The notes beneath the pieces are model-generated. The model saw only the letters and a program-made list of their open reading frames with translations, ran no database searches and was not told the origin of the DNA. 64,000 nt of DNA from Sphingobacteriales bacterium (lineage in GTDB: Bacteria; Bacteroidota; Bacteroidia; Chitinophagales; UBA2359), in assembly GCA_016711285.1 (NCBI GenBank), contig JADJTG010000002.1, positions 744,001-808,000 of the forward strand, in the 5' to 3' direction. Position numbers and translations under genes: made by a program. Below are positions 1 through 8,158 of this stretch, one piece after another. Numbering within the stretch: position 1 is the first letter of the stretch; every line of letters starts with the position of its first letter.

Positions 1-525
1 ACTTTGATGAATAAAGGTTTGGAGGTGATAGAAGCCAAATGGCTGTTTGATGTAGCGGCTTCACAGATAGAAGTAGTGGTACACCCGCAATCTATCATAC
101 ATTCGTTGGTACAATTCACCGATGGCTCTATCAAAGCACAATTGGGTTTGCCCGATATGAAATTGCCCATTCAGTATGCCCTGTCATATCCGCAGCGACT
201 GAAAAGCGATTTTCCGCGTTTTGATTTTATGCAATACCCCCAACTTACTTTCGAAACACCCGATACTTTTACTTTTCCTTGTTTGGCATTGGCTTTTGAA
301 GCCCTGCAAAGAGGCGGCAATGCGCCTTGCGTACTCAATGCCGCCAATGAAATAGCGGTAGCGGCTTTTTTGAAAGATGAAATTGCGTTTTTGGATATTC
401 CGCGCCTCATTGAAAACACCCTGCAACGCACTGCTTTTGTAGCACAGCCCACACTTGACGATTATCAGCAAAGCGATGCTGAAGCACGAAAACAGGCAGA
501 AGAATTGCTAAAGGCTTTTGTATAA
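1..525 (+). CDS. dxr: 1-deoxy-D-xylulose 5-phosphate reductoisomerase, C-terminal part
   Basis: The open frame enters from the left edge, so only about the last 174 of some 390 residues are present. The enzyme converts 1-deoxyxylulose 5-phosphate to 2-C-methylerythritol 4-phosphate with NADPH in the cytoplasmic MEP route to isoprenoids. The window opens inside the family stretch TLMNKGLEVIEA, followed by VVVHPQSIIHSLVQF and, further on, CVLNAANEIAVAAFL, all typical of the catalytic and C-terminal helical regions of DXR. It ends with TAA 23 bp before aat, so the two may be cotranscribed. The start codon and NADPH domain lie outside the window. Confidence 0.95.
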   Translation, partial: TLMNKGLEVIEAKWLFDVAASQIEVVVHPQSIIHSLVQFTDGSIKAQLGLPDMKLPIQYALSYPQRLKSDFPRFDFMQYPQLTFETPDTFTFPCLALAFEALQRGGNAPCVLNAANEIAVAAFLKDEIAFLDIPRLIENTLQRTAFVAQPTLDDYQQSDAEARKQAEELLKAFV

Positions 526-548
526 AAAATATTTTTTTCGTAGCTTGT

Positions 549-1253
549 ATGCCCGTATTTCTGCTCAACGAAAGCCTTGCTTTTCCGCCACCTCACTATG
601 CCGAAGCAGACGGACTGCTCGCCGTAGGAGGAGATTTAAGTACAGAACGCTTGCTATTGGCTTACAAAAAGGGAGTTTTTCCTTGGTTCAATCCCGATGA
701 GCCGATTTTGTGGTGGAGTCCTGACCCGCGTTGTGTGTTGTTGCCTTCGCAAGTGCTTATTTCCAAAAGTATGCGGCAGGTGCTGCGGCGCGGGCAATTT
801 ATTTTTTCTTTTGATAATGATTTTGAAACGGTAATACGTTTGTGCCAAGCCCCGCGAGCATATTCCGACTCCACTTGGATTAGCGAAGAAATTATTGAAG
901 CATATTGCAAGCTGCACGAGTTGGGCTATGCTCACTCTTTGGAGGTGCGCTTGGCGGATAGCGGTGCATTGGTGGGCGGCTTGTATGGAGTATCTTTGGG
1001 CAAGGCATTTTTTGGAGAGTCTATGTTTTCGAAGGTGTCTAATGCTTCAAAAGCCGCTTTTATTATGCTGGCACAATGGGCACAGGAACAGCAATTTTCA
1101 ATGGTAGATTGCCAAATGCACACCGCCCATTTAGAGCGTTTGGGAGCAACGATGTTACAGCGCAGCCTTTTTCTTAAAATGCTCCTCCGTAATAATCAAC
1201 TGCCGACTATGCAAGGTTCTTGGGCGCATTTTGTGTTAGAACCACACCTGTAA
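549..1253 (+). CDS. aat: leucyl/phenylalanyl-tRNA-protein transferase
   Basis: At 234 residues the protein has the normal length for the family. It transfers Leu or Phe from aminoacyl-tRNA to N-terminal Arg or Lys of proteins, marking them for ClpAP degradation in the N-degron pathway. Diagnostic segments are GVFPWFNPDEPILWWSPDPR near residue 40, the GGLYGVSLGKAFFGESMFS segment in the middle, and VDCQMHTAHLERLGA near the C-terminus. The ATG at 549 follows dxr by 23 bp and no other start fits the family N-terminus. Function is assigned from the family; nothing in the neighbourhood adds to it. Confidence 0.95.
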   Translation: MPVFLLNESLAFPPPHYAEADGLLAVGGDLSTERLLLAYKKGVFPWFNPDEPILWWSPDPRCVLLPSQVLISKSMRQVLRRGQFIFSFDNDFETVIRLCQAPRAYSDSTWISEEIIEAYCKLHELGYAHSLEVRLADSGALVGGLYGVSLGKAFFGESMFSKVSNASKAAFIMLAQWAQEQQFSMVDCQMHTAHLERLGATMLQRSLFLKMLLRNNQLPTMQGSWAHFVLEPHL

Positions 1254-1389
1254 AATTTGTTGTTTATCATGACTTTGTCATATTTCTTTCAGATATGAAG
1301 GAATTGAAAAAAGTTTGCCATTTTAGCCCAAACTTTGTATATACACTGTTGTATTATTATATTATTCACGCCTTTTTATATTAAAACTT

Positions 1390-2088
1390 ATGGATATTCG
1401 GATTTTATTGGCAGAAGATGAGCCTTCTTTATTAGAACTCATCAAACTCAACTTAGAATTGGAGGGCTACGAAGTAGTGAGTGCCACCACCGGTACGCAG
1501 GCACTCAAAGCCTTTGATGAACAACGCTTTAATCTGGCGGTTTTGGATATAATGCTGCCCGAAATTGACGGTTTGCAAGTATGTGAAAAAATCCGTTTGG
1601 AAAATACCGATATGCCTATTTTATTCCTCACCGCCAAAGACAGCACACAGGATAAATTATTGGGCTTGCGCAAAGGAGCAGATGATTATCTCACCAAACC
1701 CTTCAATTTGCAGGAATTATTGTTGCGCGTAAAAGTATTGGCAAAACGAAGCCTGCGCCACAAACAAGATGACGACACTTTGCAGTGGTATCATTTCGGC
1801 AACAACAGCATCAACTTTGTCACTTATTTAGCCACCACCTACAACCAAGAATCGCTGCATTTGACAAAAAAAGAAGTGCGCTTACTAAAATTACTCATTG
1901 AGCGCAAAAATGAGGTAGTATCGCGGGAGCAGATTTTGCAATATGTGTGGGGCTACGATGTGTTTCCTTCTACCCGCACCATTGACAATTTTATTCTGGC
2001 ATTCCGCAAATATTTTGAAGAAGATCCGCGCAATCCGGTGTATTTTCATTCGGTGCGCGGCGTGGGCTACCGATTTACGGAGCATTAA
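1390..2088 (+). CDS. OmpR/PhoB-type response regulator
   Basis: The 232-residue protein has a receiver domain (about 1-120) and a C-terminal winged-helix DNA-binding domain (about 140-232). The receiver shows the acidic pocket (AEDE, residues 8-11), a probable phospho-acceptor Asp53 in VLDIMLPE, Thr81 and Lys103 in YLTKPF. The effector domain carries the usual SRTIDNF-like and VRGVGYRF segments. It should act as a phosphorylation-controlled transcription factor. No histidine kinase lies beside it, so it is an orphan regulator here. Its last 4 bases overlap the convergent porP/sprF-like gene. The 136 bp upstream are AT-rich and probably hold its promoter. Confidence 0.93.
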   Translation: MDIRILLAEDEPSLLELIKLNLELEGYEVVSATTGTQALKAFDEQRFNLAVLDIMLPEIDGLQVCEKIRLENTDMPILFLTAKDSTQDKLLGLRKGADDYLTKPFNLQELLLRVKVLAKRSLRHKQDDDTLQWYHFGNNSINFVTYLATTYNQESLHLTKKEVRLLKLLIERKNEVVSREQILQYVWGYDVFPSTRTIDNFILAFRKYFEEDPRNPVYFHSVRGVGYRFTEH

Positions 2089-2987
2089 AAATAGCGCGGT
2101 GTGAGGATACGGTCTTCACTGAAACCCCACTCGTAGCCTATAAATATTTCGTGGCTGCCGTAAATATTGGATAAGGGTGTGAGCGGATAATCATAAGCAT
2201 AACCAAAACGCAATTTCGGGCTGCTTTGATATTGCAGCAGCAAATCTACCGACTCTTTCCAGCGATATGCACCGCCTATCCAAAAACGCTGTTTCAAAAT
2301 CAACATCAAATCTACATCAGCCGAAAGCGGCGCATTGGCTACATATTTCAGCATAAAAGTAGGACGCAATAAAATATTGTCGGCTACAGCAAAAGTATAG
2401 CCGCCGCTCAAAAAATAATGGCGACTTTGGCGGGCATCTACTTCGCTCAGGTCATTATTGAGCAGATGTGGCACCGAAAGCCCCAAAAACATGCGGCGAT
2501 TATGATAATAAATGCCCGTTCCGAAATTGGGTAATAGGCGCGTTTGGTCTTGAGCATACACAGGGTCAAGATTATCAATAATATCAACCTGACTGAAATT
2601 GGAGCGATAATACAACAGCCCCGCCTGCAAGCCCAAAGACAAAGTGCCGCGCTGAAAATGCAACCGATAAGCATAATCGCCAAAAAGACTAATGCGGTTA
2701 TGCACGCCTATCCAGTCGCTTTCTATATGTGCGCCCACTCCCATTTTTCCTTGTCGCATCGGCATCTGAAAACTCAAAGCCCCTGTTTGCGGCGCAGTAT
2801 TGATATTGACCCACTGATGACGATAATACGCCAGCACACCCGGCACACCGCGACTGCCCGCATAAGCAGGATTTATAACCAAAGGATTGAACTGATAGCC
2901 CGTGTAGTGGCTGTCTTGCTGGGCATATACAGCACCGCAGAAAACACTCCAAACGAGCGAAATCGCAAAAAAGTAACGTTTGAACAT
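2085..2987 (-). CDS. PorP/SprF family type IX secretion-associated outer-membrane protein
   Basis: The 300-residue protein has a signal peptide (MFKRYFFAISLVWSVFCGAVYAQQ) and then YTGYQFNPLVINPAYAGSRG, the hallmark N-terminus of the PorP/SprF family. The rest alternates aromatic and polar residues as expected for a beta barrel. Family members sit in the outer membrane and take part in type IX secretion and gliding in Bacteroidota, often as partners of secreted cell-surface proteins. This copy stands alone: no large adhesin or por operon is next to it. It converges on the response regulator gene with a 4-bp overlap. Confidence 0.88.
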   Translation of the reverse strand: MFKRYFFAISLVWSVFCGAVYAQQDSHYTGYQFNPLVINPAYAGSRGVPGVLAYYRHQWVNINTAPQTGALSFQMPMRQGKMGVGAHIESDWIGVHNRISLFGDYAYRLHFQRGTLSLGLQAGLLYYRSNFSQVDIIDNLDPVYAQDQTRLLPNFGTGIYYHNRRMFLGLSVPHLLNNDLSEVDARQSRHYFLSGGYTFAVADNILLRPTFMLKYVANAPLSADVDLMLILKQRFWIGGAYRWKESVDLLLQYQSSPKLRFGYAYDYPLTPLSNIYGSHEIFIGYEWGFSEDRILTPRYF

Positions 2988-3096
2988 AAGATAGCTGGCG
3001 GCTTTTTATTGATTGGAAATACAAATATATCGTGAAAGCGGGCAATAAACGAATAATGTGCCGTTTTTTTAAAAGAAAAGCACAAAACTCGCCGCA

Positions 3097-3504
3097 TCAG
3101 CGGCTCATATATTCATGTAAAATAATAGTGGCACTTACTTCGTCGAGCAATGCCTTATTGCGGCGTTTCATTTTTGGCACGCCACTCTGTACCAAGGTGC
3201 GCAGGGCATCGCGCGAAGTGCCCCACTCGTCCACCGTTTTTACCGGAATATCGGGAAAATTGCGTTGCAAATCAAGGATAAAAGCACGCACCAAAGGTGT
3301 GGCGTGGGTGTCGGAGTCGTCCCATTGCGTGGGCATACCCACCACAAACAATTCAACAGCCTCCTGTTGTATGTATCTTTTCAAAAAATCCATCAGCGCA
3401 GCAGTATCCACCGTACAAAGCCCTGTTGCGATGATTTTAAGGGGGTCGCTTACAGCAATACCGCTCCTTTTTTTTCCATAATCTATTGCTAAATAACGTG
3501 CCAT
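3097..3504 (-). CDS. ruvX: putative pre-16S rRNA nuclease / Holliday junction resolvase YqgF
   Basis: The 135-residue product has the RNase H-like fold of YqgF/RuvX: MARYLAIDYGKKRSGIAVSD at the N-terminus supplies the first catalytic Asp, VVGMPTQWDD forms the middle motif, and VDEWGTSRDA and LLDEVSATIILHEYM close the protein. The family trims pre-16S rRNA and was first described as an alternative Holliday junction resolvase. I chose the ATG at 3504 because the open frame upstream of it (to 3618) encodes AT-rich sequence unlike the family. It is divergent from the YbjN-like gene, with a 122-bp shared promoter region. Confidence 0.92.
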   Translation of the reverse strand: MARYLAIDYGKKRSGIAVSDPLKIIATGLCTVDTAALMDFLKRYIQQEAVELFVVGMPTQWDDSDTHATPLVRAFILDLQRNFPDIPVKTVDEWGTSRDALRTLVQSGVPKMKRRNKALLDEVSATIILHEYMSR

Positions 3505-3626
3505 ATATAAGACAGCAAAGATAAAAGAAATGAAGATGTGAAAAAAAAAATTACCAAAATGCACAACATTTCCTACTTTTAGTTTATTTTGAACTTGTAA
3601 TTTACTCGTCAAACCCATTTCAGATT

Positions 3627-4136
3627 ATGTCGTACACTTTAGATTTGGTTATCAGTCATTTAAAATCTATTAATTTTCAATTTCGTTTAGACGAAGACAG
3701 GGAGTTGGTGCGTTTTGGCGTAGCTATGCGCAACTGTAAGTTAGAAGTAATTATTCATGTACAAGAAGACCGTGATATTTTGCGCTGCTATGCTTTATTA
3801 CCTTTTAATGTGCCTTCCAACAAACGGCACGAAGTGGCAGAATTTATTACCCGCGCCAACTATGGCTTGATTATTGGTAATTTTGAAATGGATTTTGAAG
3901 ACGGCGAATTGCGCTATAAATCTACCATGAATACCGATGGCGGAGCTGTGAACGAAGAAGTAATCCGTTGCCTGATACACGCCAATATCCAGACAGTGGA
4001 CAAGTACGCCATTGGTGTTTTGAAAATTGTATATGCCGATATGGAACCAAAAGAAGCGGTAAAATTGGTAGAACATAGCGATGAAGATGATAATATAGAT
4101 GATTTGTTGCGCGATTTATTGAGCAACAATAATTGA
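3627..4136 (+). CDS. YbjN domain-containing protein
   Basis: The 169-residue protein matches the YbjN-type fold, related to type III secretion chaperone-like proteins: an N-terminal helix (LDLVISHLKSINFQF), beta strands carrying VIIHVQEDRDILRCYALLP, and a C-terminal helix ending in an acidic tail (DEDDNIDDLLRDLL). It has no signal peptide or membrane segment, so it is probably cytoplasmic. In other bacteria YbjN relatives affect motility and stress responses, but the molecular role is unknown, and nothing nearby refines it. Confidence 0.75.
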   Translation: MSYTLDLVISHLKSINFQFRLDEDRELVRFGVAMRNCKLEVIIHVQEDRDILRCYALLPFNVPSNKRHEVAEFITRANYGLIIGNFEMDFEDGELRYKSTMNTDGGAVNEEVIRCLIHANIQTVDKYAIGVLKIVYADMEPKEAVKLVEHSDEDDNIDDLLRDLLSNNN

Positions 4137-4219
4137 TAGATAGCAACAATAACTTGTGCGTTGTTGCTTGAAATAATTTTGCACTCACAGCAATAAAAAA
4201 CCTGAGAAAGCCCATTGAA

Positions 4220-5173
4220 ATGATGGCAAATAACGAGAAAAAAAAATTATTACCCTTGTGTGCGGTATGGATAGCCGCCAATACTGCCGACAACGATGAA
4301 GTTTCGGCAATACTTACAGAAACCCTCCGCGAAGCACAGTGGGAGTCGGTGCTGTTGCAACCGCACCAAACTCTCAGTGTCGATATGCTGGCATCTTACG
4401 ACCTGCTCTTGTGCGACATCAGTGCTTTGGGAGCAGCGGCATATTTTGTATTGGGCTATCGCAGTGGCAGTGGCTTACCGCTGTTGTTGGTGCATACCGA
4501 TGAAATTTCACCCGCAGATACGCTTGCCGAAGATTTGGTAAAAATATTATCTTATCCTTCCTCTCTGCGATACAGTGCTGTACAAAATTTTAAAAAACAG
4601 CTTTTGGAAGAGTTGAGTGCACTGCGTTTTAAAGAAAATAAAACTTCAAAAAATCATCAGACAGGAAACCGCAAAGAGGAAAAACAGCAGGAAACATATT
4701 TTTCGGCGGCAGCCTCCCCCACCGATGATGATGAACAACAATACGAAACGCTGCCTTCTTCCATCAATCAGTACCAAACCGAAAATGTAGAAACCCCACT
4801 ACCGGCGGCTGTATTTCCAAAAGGCTACATTGCACCGTCTATTGACGATATACAGAATGAAATAGAGCGCGTGGAAAAACAACGCCATACAAAAACTTCA
4901 AAGCCCCCTGCTACTGCCGAAAAAACCGAAAAAAGCAACAATACTGTTGTCGTTGAGTCTGCTGCATTGAGGCATATCAGCAACGAAAAATTCAAGCATA
5001 CTTACAACTACCTCAAAATGTTTATGGACGAGTACGACCTGAGCACACCGCAAGACCTCAAAAACCGCCAACGCGATATTTACCGCTATTTTGTGAGCAA
5101 AAACACCATTCCTTCCGTGTTTGAAAACTTAGAAGAAATGCAATATGTAGTAGATTATGTATTGGCAAACTAA
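4220..5173 (+). CDS. hypothetical protein with a nucleotide-binding-like N-terminus
   Basis: I do not recognise this 317-residue protein. Residues 10-100 look like an alpha/beta domain. The stretch SYDLLLCDISALGAAAYFVL followed by GLPLLLVHTDE recalls the pattern of TIR-like or nucleoside deoxyribosyltransferase-like folds, where an Asp-containing strand is followed by a helix and a [KL]P[VL] strand. This is a weak resemblance. Residues 140-240 are polar and low complexity (KNHQTGNRKEEKQQ, SKPPATAEKTEKSNN), a likely disordered linker. Residues 250-317 form a helical domain (HTYNYLKMFMDEYDLSTPQ). Two adjacent ATG codons at 4220 and 4223 make the start slightly uncertain. It may follow the YbjN-like gene in one transcript (83-bp gap). 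Confidence 0.7.
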   Translation: MMANNEKKKLLPLCAVWIAANTADNDEVSAILTETLREAQWESVLLQPHQTLSVDMLASYDLLLCDISALGAAAYFVLGYRSGSGLPLLLVHTDEISPADTLAEDLVKILSYPSSLRYSAVQNFKKQLLEELSALRFKENKTSKNHQTGNRKEEKQQETYFSAAASPTDDDEQQYETLPSSINQYQTENVETPLPAAVFPKGYIAPSIDDIQNEIERVEKQRHTKTSKPPATAEKTEKSNNTVVVESAALRHISNEKFKHTYNYLKMFMDEYDLSTPQDLKNRQRDIYRYFVSKNTIPSVFENLEEMQYVVDYVLAN

Positions 5174-5238
5174 AAGTGGCGGTGCTAATAATTAGTTGAT
5201 AACCTTGTATTTTTGCAAAAAAAGAAAAACCAAATAAT

Positions 5239-5486
5239 AAGTCAAACCTACAGTGTTATCATAAATGCAGCGGCATAAATATAGTGAAAAATGGCAACAA
5301 TGTAAGTGCTACACAACACTATAAGCGCAAAGATTGTGATTAGCCATACAACTGTGTATAATTGGTTAAAAAAATCCAAGCATTAGCACCATTTAAAAGT
5401 ACAGTACAAGCAGCTCAGGCAGGTACTATATTGGAAGTAGATGAGATATTTTCTTACATACTATTAAAAATCAATCACATTAGGTG
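5239..5486 (+). pseudogene. relic of an IS1-family transposase
   Basis: Frames on the plus strand still show IS1-like features in the right order. CYHKC then GINIVKNGNNVSATQHYKRKDC (5254-5337) resembles the zinc-ribbon start of InsA. TVYNWLKK (5348-5374) resembles the HTH region. GTILEVDEIFS (5422-5454) resembles the LEIDEMWS start of the InsB catalytic domain. The pieces are separated by stop codons and at least two frame changes, and most of the catalytic domain is missing. The 21-bp minisatellite begins immediately after it. This is a decayed fragment; I could not find its terminal inverted repeats. Confidence 0.6.
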
Positions 5487-5489
5487 AGT

Positions 5490-6161
5490 ACGGTTGTTCC
5501 GTTGTTCGGCACGGTTGTTCCGTGATTCGGTACGGTTGTTCCGTGATTCGGTACGGTTGTTCCGTGATTCGGTACGGTTGTTCCGTGATTCGGCACGGTT
5601 GTTCCGTGATTCGGCACGGTTGTTCCGTTGTTCGGCACGGTTGTTCCGTGATTCGGCACGGTTGTTCCGTGATTCGGCACGGTTGTTCCGTGATTCGGCA
5701 CGGTTGTTCCGTGATTCGGCACGGTTGTTCCGTGATTCGGCACGGTTGTTCCGTGATTCGGCACGGTTGTTCCGTGATTCGGCACGGTTGTTCCGTTGTT
5801 CGGCACGGTTGTTCCGTGATTCGGCACGGTTGTTCCGTGATTCGGCACGGTTGTTCCGTGATTCGGCACGGTTGTTCCGTGATTCGGCACGGTTGTTCCG
5901 TGATTCGGCACGGTTGTTCCGTGATTCGGTACGGTTGTTCCGTGATTCGGTACGGTTGTTCCGTTGTTCGGCACGGTTGTTCCGTGATTCGGCACGGTTG
6001 TTCCGTGATTCGGCACGGTTGTTCCGTGATTCGGCACGGTTGTTCCGTGATTCGGTACGGTTGTTCCGTGATTCGGTACGGTTGTTCCGTGATTCGGTAC
6101 GGTTGTTCCGTGATTCGGTACGGTTGTTCCGTGATTCGGTACGGTTGTTCCGTGATTCGGT
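5490..6161. repeat. minisatellite: 32 tandem copies of a 21-bp unit
   Basis: The 672-bp block is exactly 32 x 21 bp with no indels. The plus-strand unit reads ACGGTTGTTCCG, then TGATT, then CGGY. Two kinds of change occur. Y is C or T, in runs. In units 1, 7, 15 and 23, TGATT is replaced by TTGTT, giving a higher-order spacing of 6, 8 and 8 units. Units with C can form the small hairpin CACGG-TTGTT-CCGTG. Because 21 is a multiple of 3, frames stay open on both strands; the minus frame reads as repeated VPNHGTT or VPNNGTT. I treat this as non-coding repeat DNA. It lies between the IS1 relic and the HD-domain gene. Confidence 0.97.
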
Positions 6162-6189
6162 ACGGCGGAATTGGGGAGGTTTCTATTAA

Positions 6190-6221
6190 AACTTTGACAA
6201 AGTTCGAACTTTGTCAAAGTT
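6190..6221. repeat. perfect 15-bp inverted repeat (hairpin) after the minisatellite
   Basis: AACTTTGACAAAGTT and its exact reverse complement AACTTTGTCAAAGTT are separated by CG. Each arm is itself nearly palindromic. There is no T-run after it, so it does not look like a normal terminator. A related but not identical hairpin occurs at 15059-15102. Confidence 0.85.
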
Positions 6222-6360
6222 GAGCAGCCGAGTTAGAGAGACTTTCGCCCAAATATCCAACAAATTATTCATCATACAATACAAATAATCTTCTGCCCGA
6301 AAAACCTAAATTCTTTTTCATTTGTTAATTGCAATTATACCATTTTATCCTTTTTGCAGT

Positions 6361-7581
6361 TTGAATAAAAGAAAAATCATCAACGATCCGGTATATGGGT
6401 TCATCACGCTGGAGTTCGATTTTCTATTGGATTTGCTGGAGCACCCCTATTTCCAGCGTTTGCGCCACATACAACAGGTGGGTTTGGGCAGCTATGTATA
6501 TCCGGGGGCGGTGCATACCCGTTTTCATCATGCTTTGGGCGCACTACACCTGATGCAACGCGCCGTGCGCACCCTGCGCCACAAAGGAGTAAGTATCAGC
6601 TCTGCCGAAGCACAAGCCGTTTGTTTGGCGATTTTGCTCCACGATGTAGGTCATGGTCCCTTTTCGCACGCCCTCGAACACGCCCTCGTACCCCAAGTAT
6701 CTCACGAAGATATTTCTTTGCTGCTCATGCAACGCCTCAATACGCATTTCAATGGGCAATTGAATATGGCGATTGAAATTTTTGAAAACCGCTACCCCAA
6801 AAAATTCCTGCATCAGTTAGTATCCAGCCAATTGGATATGGACAGGTTGGATTATCTCACGCGCGATAGTTTTTTTAGTGGCGTACAGGAAGGCGTTATC
6901 GGCTACGACCGCATTATAAAAATGCTCAATGTGCATCAAGACGAACTGCTGGTGGAAGAAAAAGGCATTTATTCTATTGAAAAATTTCTGATTTCGCGGC
7001 GTTTGATGTATTGGCAGGTGTATTTGCACAAAACGGTGCTTTGTGCCGAAATGATGCTGGTGCATATTTTAACATACGCCAAAGAACTCGCCGCACAGGA
7101 TACTGCCTTATTTGCATCGCCGGCTTTGCAGTATTTTTTGTACGAAAATGACCGCATCATCAACGAAGATTTTATTCGTCATTATACCCACTTAGACGAC
7201 CACGATTTGTGGTGCGCCATTAAAGTGTGGCAATCGCACAGCGATGCGCTGTTGGCAGAACTATGTACGGCTTTTGTGCAACGCCATTTGTTGAAAATAG
7301 AGTTGCAGCGCGAACCTTTTGCAGCTGATTATTTGGAACATTTTACCCAAAAACTGATGCAGCACAAAGGCTACCGCCGCCACGAAGCCGCACATTTAGT
7401 GTTTGGCGGTACTACCAGCAACCGCGCCTACTCCACCACCGCCGAAAATATCAAGATTTTGTTCAAAGACGGAAAAACCCTCGACATCGCCGAAGCCTCC
7501 GACTTGCTCAATATCCAAGCCTTAGCCGCTCCGGTAGTGAAGCATTATTGTTGCTATCCCAAATATTTAATAACATCTTAG
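6361..7581 (+). CDS. HD-domain phosphohydrolase (COG1078-like)
   Basis: The protein of about 406 residues belongs to the HD superfamily related to dNTPases and SAMHD1. Metal-binding elements are visible: the first His in RFHHALGALHL, the HD pair in LAILLHDVGHGPFSHALEH, and the later Asp in LDMDRLDYLTRDSFFSG. The likely reaction is hydrolysis of a nucleotide phosphate ester, but the substrate is unknown. I prefer the TTG at 6361, giving MNKRKIINDPVYGFI, the usual N-terminus of the family. An in-frame TTG at 6322 would add 13 hydrophobic residues. No metabolic partner lies beside it. Confidence 0.88.
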   Translation: MNKRKIINDPVYGFITLEFDFLLDLLEHPYFQRLRHIQQVGLGSYVYPGAVHTRFHHALGALHLMQRAVRTLRHKGVSISSAEAQAVCLAILLHDVGHGPFSHALEHALVPQVSHEDISLLLMQRLNTHFNGQLNMAIEIFENRYPKKFLHQLVSSQLDMDRLDYLTRDSFFSGVQEGVIGYDRIIKMLNVHQDELLVEEKGIYSIEKFLISRRLMYWQVYLHKTVLCAEMMLVHILTYAKELAAQDTALFASPALQYFLYENDRIINEDFIRHYTHLDDHDLWCAIKVWQSHSDALLAELCTAFVQRHLLKIELQREPFAADYLEHFTQKLMQHKGYRRHEAAHLVFGGTTSNRAYSTTAENIKILFKDGKTLDIAEASDLLNIQALAAPVVKHYCCYPKYLITS

Positions 7582-7599
7582 CTTAAAAAAAACGATACC

Positions 7600-8109
7600 C
7601 TACCGTTGCCGTTGCCGATAATAATTTTTATCTGCAATGTACAAAGTTTTGGTAGTTTCGGCATATACAGTATGCGCCGCATCATGAAAAGCAGTGTGCA
7701 TTTCTATCACATATTTTTGATGTGCGGCAACCTGTGTTTTGATATGCTCAATGGTTTCGTCGCTGATGCTGCAACGCGCATACACAGTGCCGGTAATGGG
7801 CTTCATAAATTTAATATGAGCAGCTTTATCCCACACTACATAGTCTTTTCCTAAAATCTGTATCAACTGCAACATAAAGATGGGGTCTAAACAAGCATAG
7901 ATACTGCCGCCGAAAACAGTACCTACATAATTGCGGGTAAAAAAATTAAGCGAGAGGCGTACATGCACTTCTTTCCAATCTTCCGAAATAAAACATACCC
8001 TGCCGCCCGTGCGCCGATACACCGGAAACAGATTGAACAACCAACGGGCACGCATAGAAGAAAAATTTTCTTTTTTTGGAGTGGGAAAAACGCTTCTGCT
8101 GTCGGGCAT
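7600..8109 (-). CDS. DUF4442-type hotdog-fold protein (putative thioesterase-like)
   Basis: The 169-residue protein shows the DUF4442 hotdog pattern: RARWLFNLFPVYRRTGGRV, then VRLSLNFFTRNYVGTVFGGS, a core helix (YACLDPIFMLQLIQIL) and WDKAAHIKFMKPITGTVYA. Hotdog proteins of this group resemble acyl-CoA thioesterases, but the substrate is unknown. I use the ATG at 8109 because the longer frame (to 8319) runs into arsS coding sequence and has no family similarity. It lies 49 bp downstream of arsS on the same strand and may share its transcript. Confidence 0.8.
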   Translation of the reverse strand: MPDSRSVFPTPKKENFSSMRARWLFNLFPVYRRTGGRVCFISEDWKEVHVRLSLNFFTRNYVGTVFGGSIYACLDPIFMLQLIQILGKDYVVWDKAAHIKFMKPITGTVYARCSISDETIEHIKTQVAAHQKYVIEMHTAFHDAAHTVYAETTKTLYIADKNYYRQRQR

Positions 8110-8158
8110 AGGAGTAAAAGAGATGTTTTTTTTAAAATAATAAAATATGTGGACTGTG

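Noticed and set aside
5480..6217. Minus-strand open frame of 245 codons, repeated VPNHGTT, and two plus-strand frames over the same block
   Set aside because: A 21-bp unit without stops keeps frames open automatically. No promoter, start context or family supports translation.
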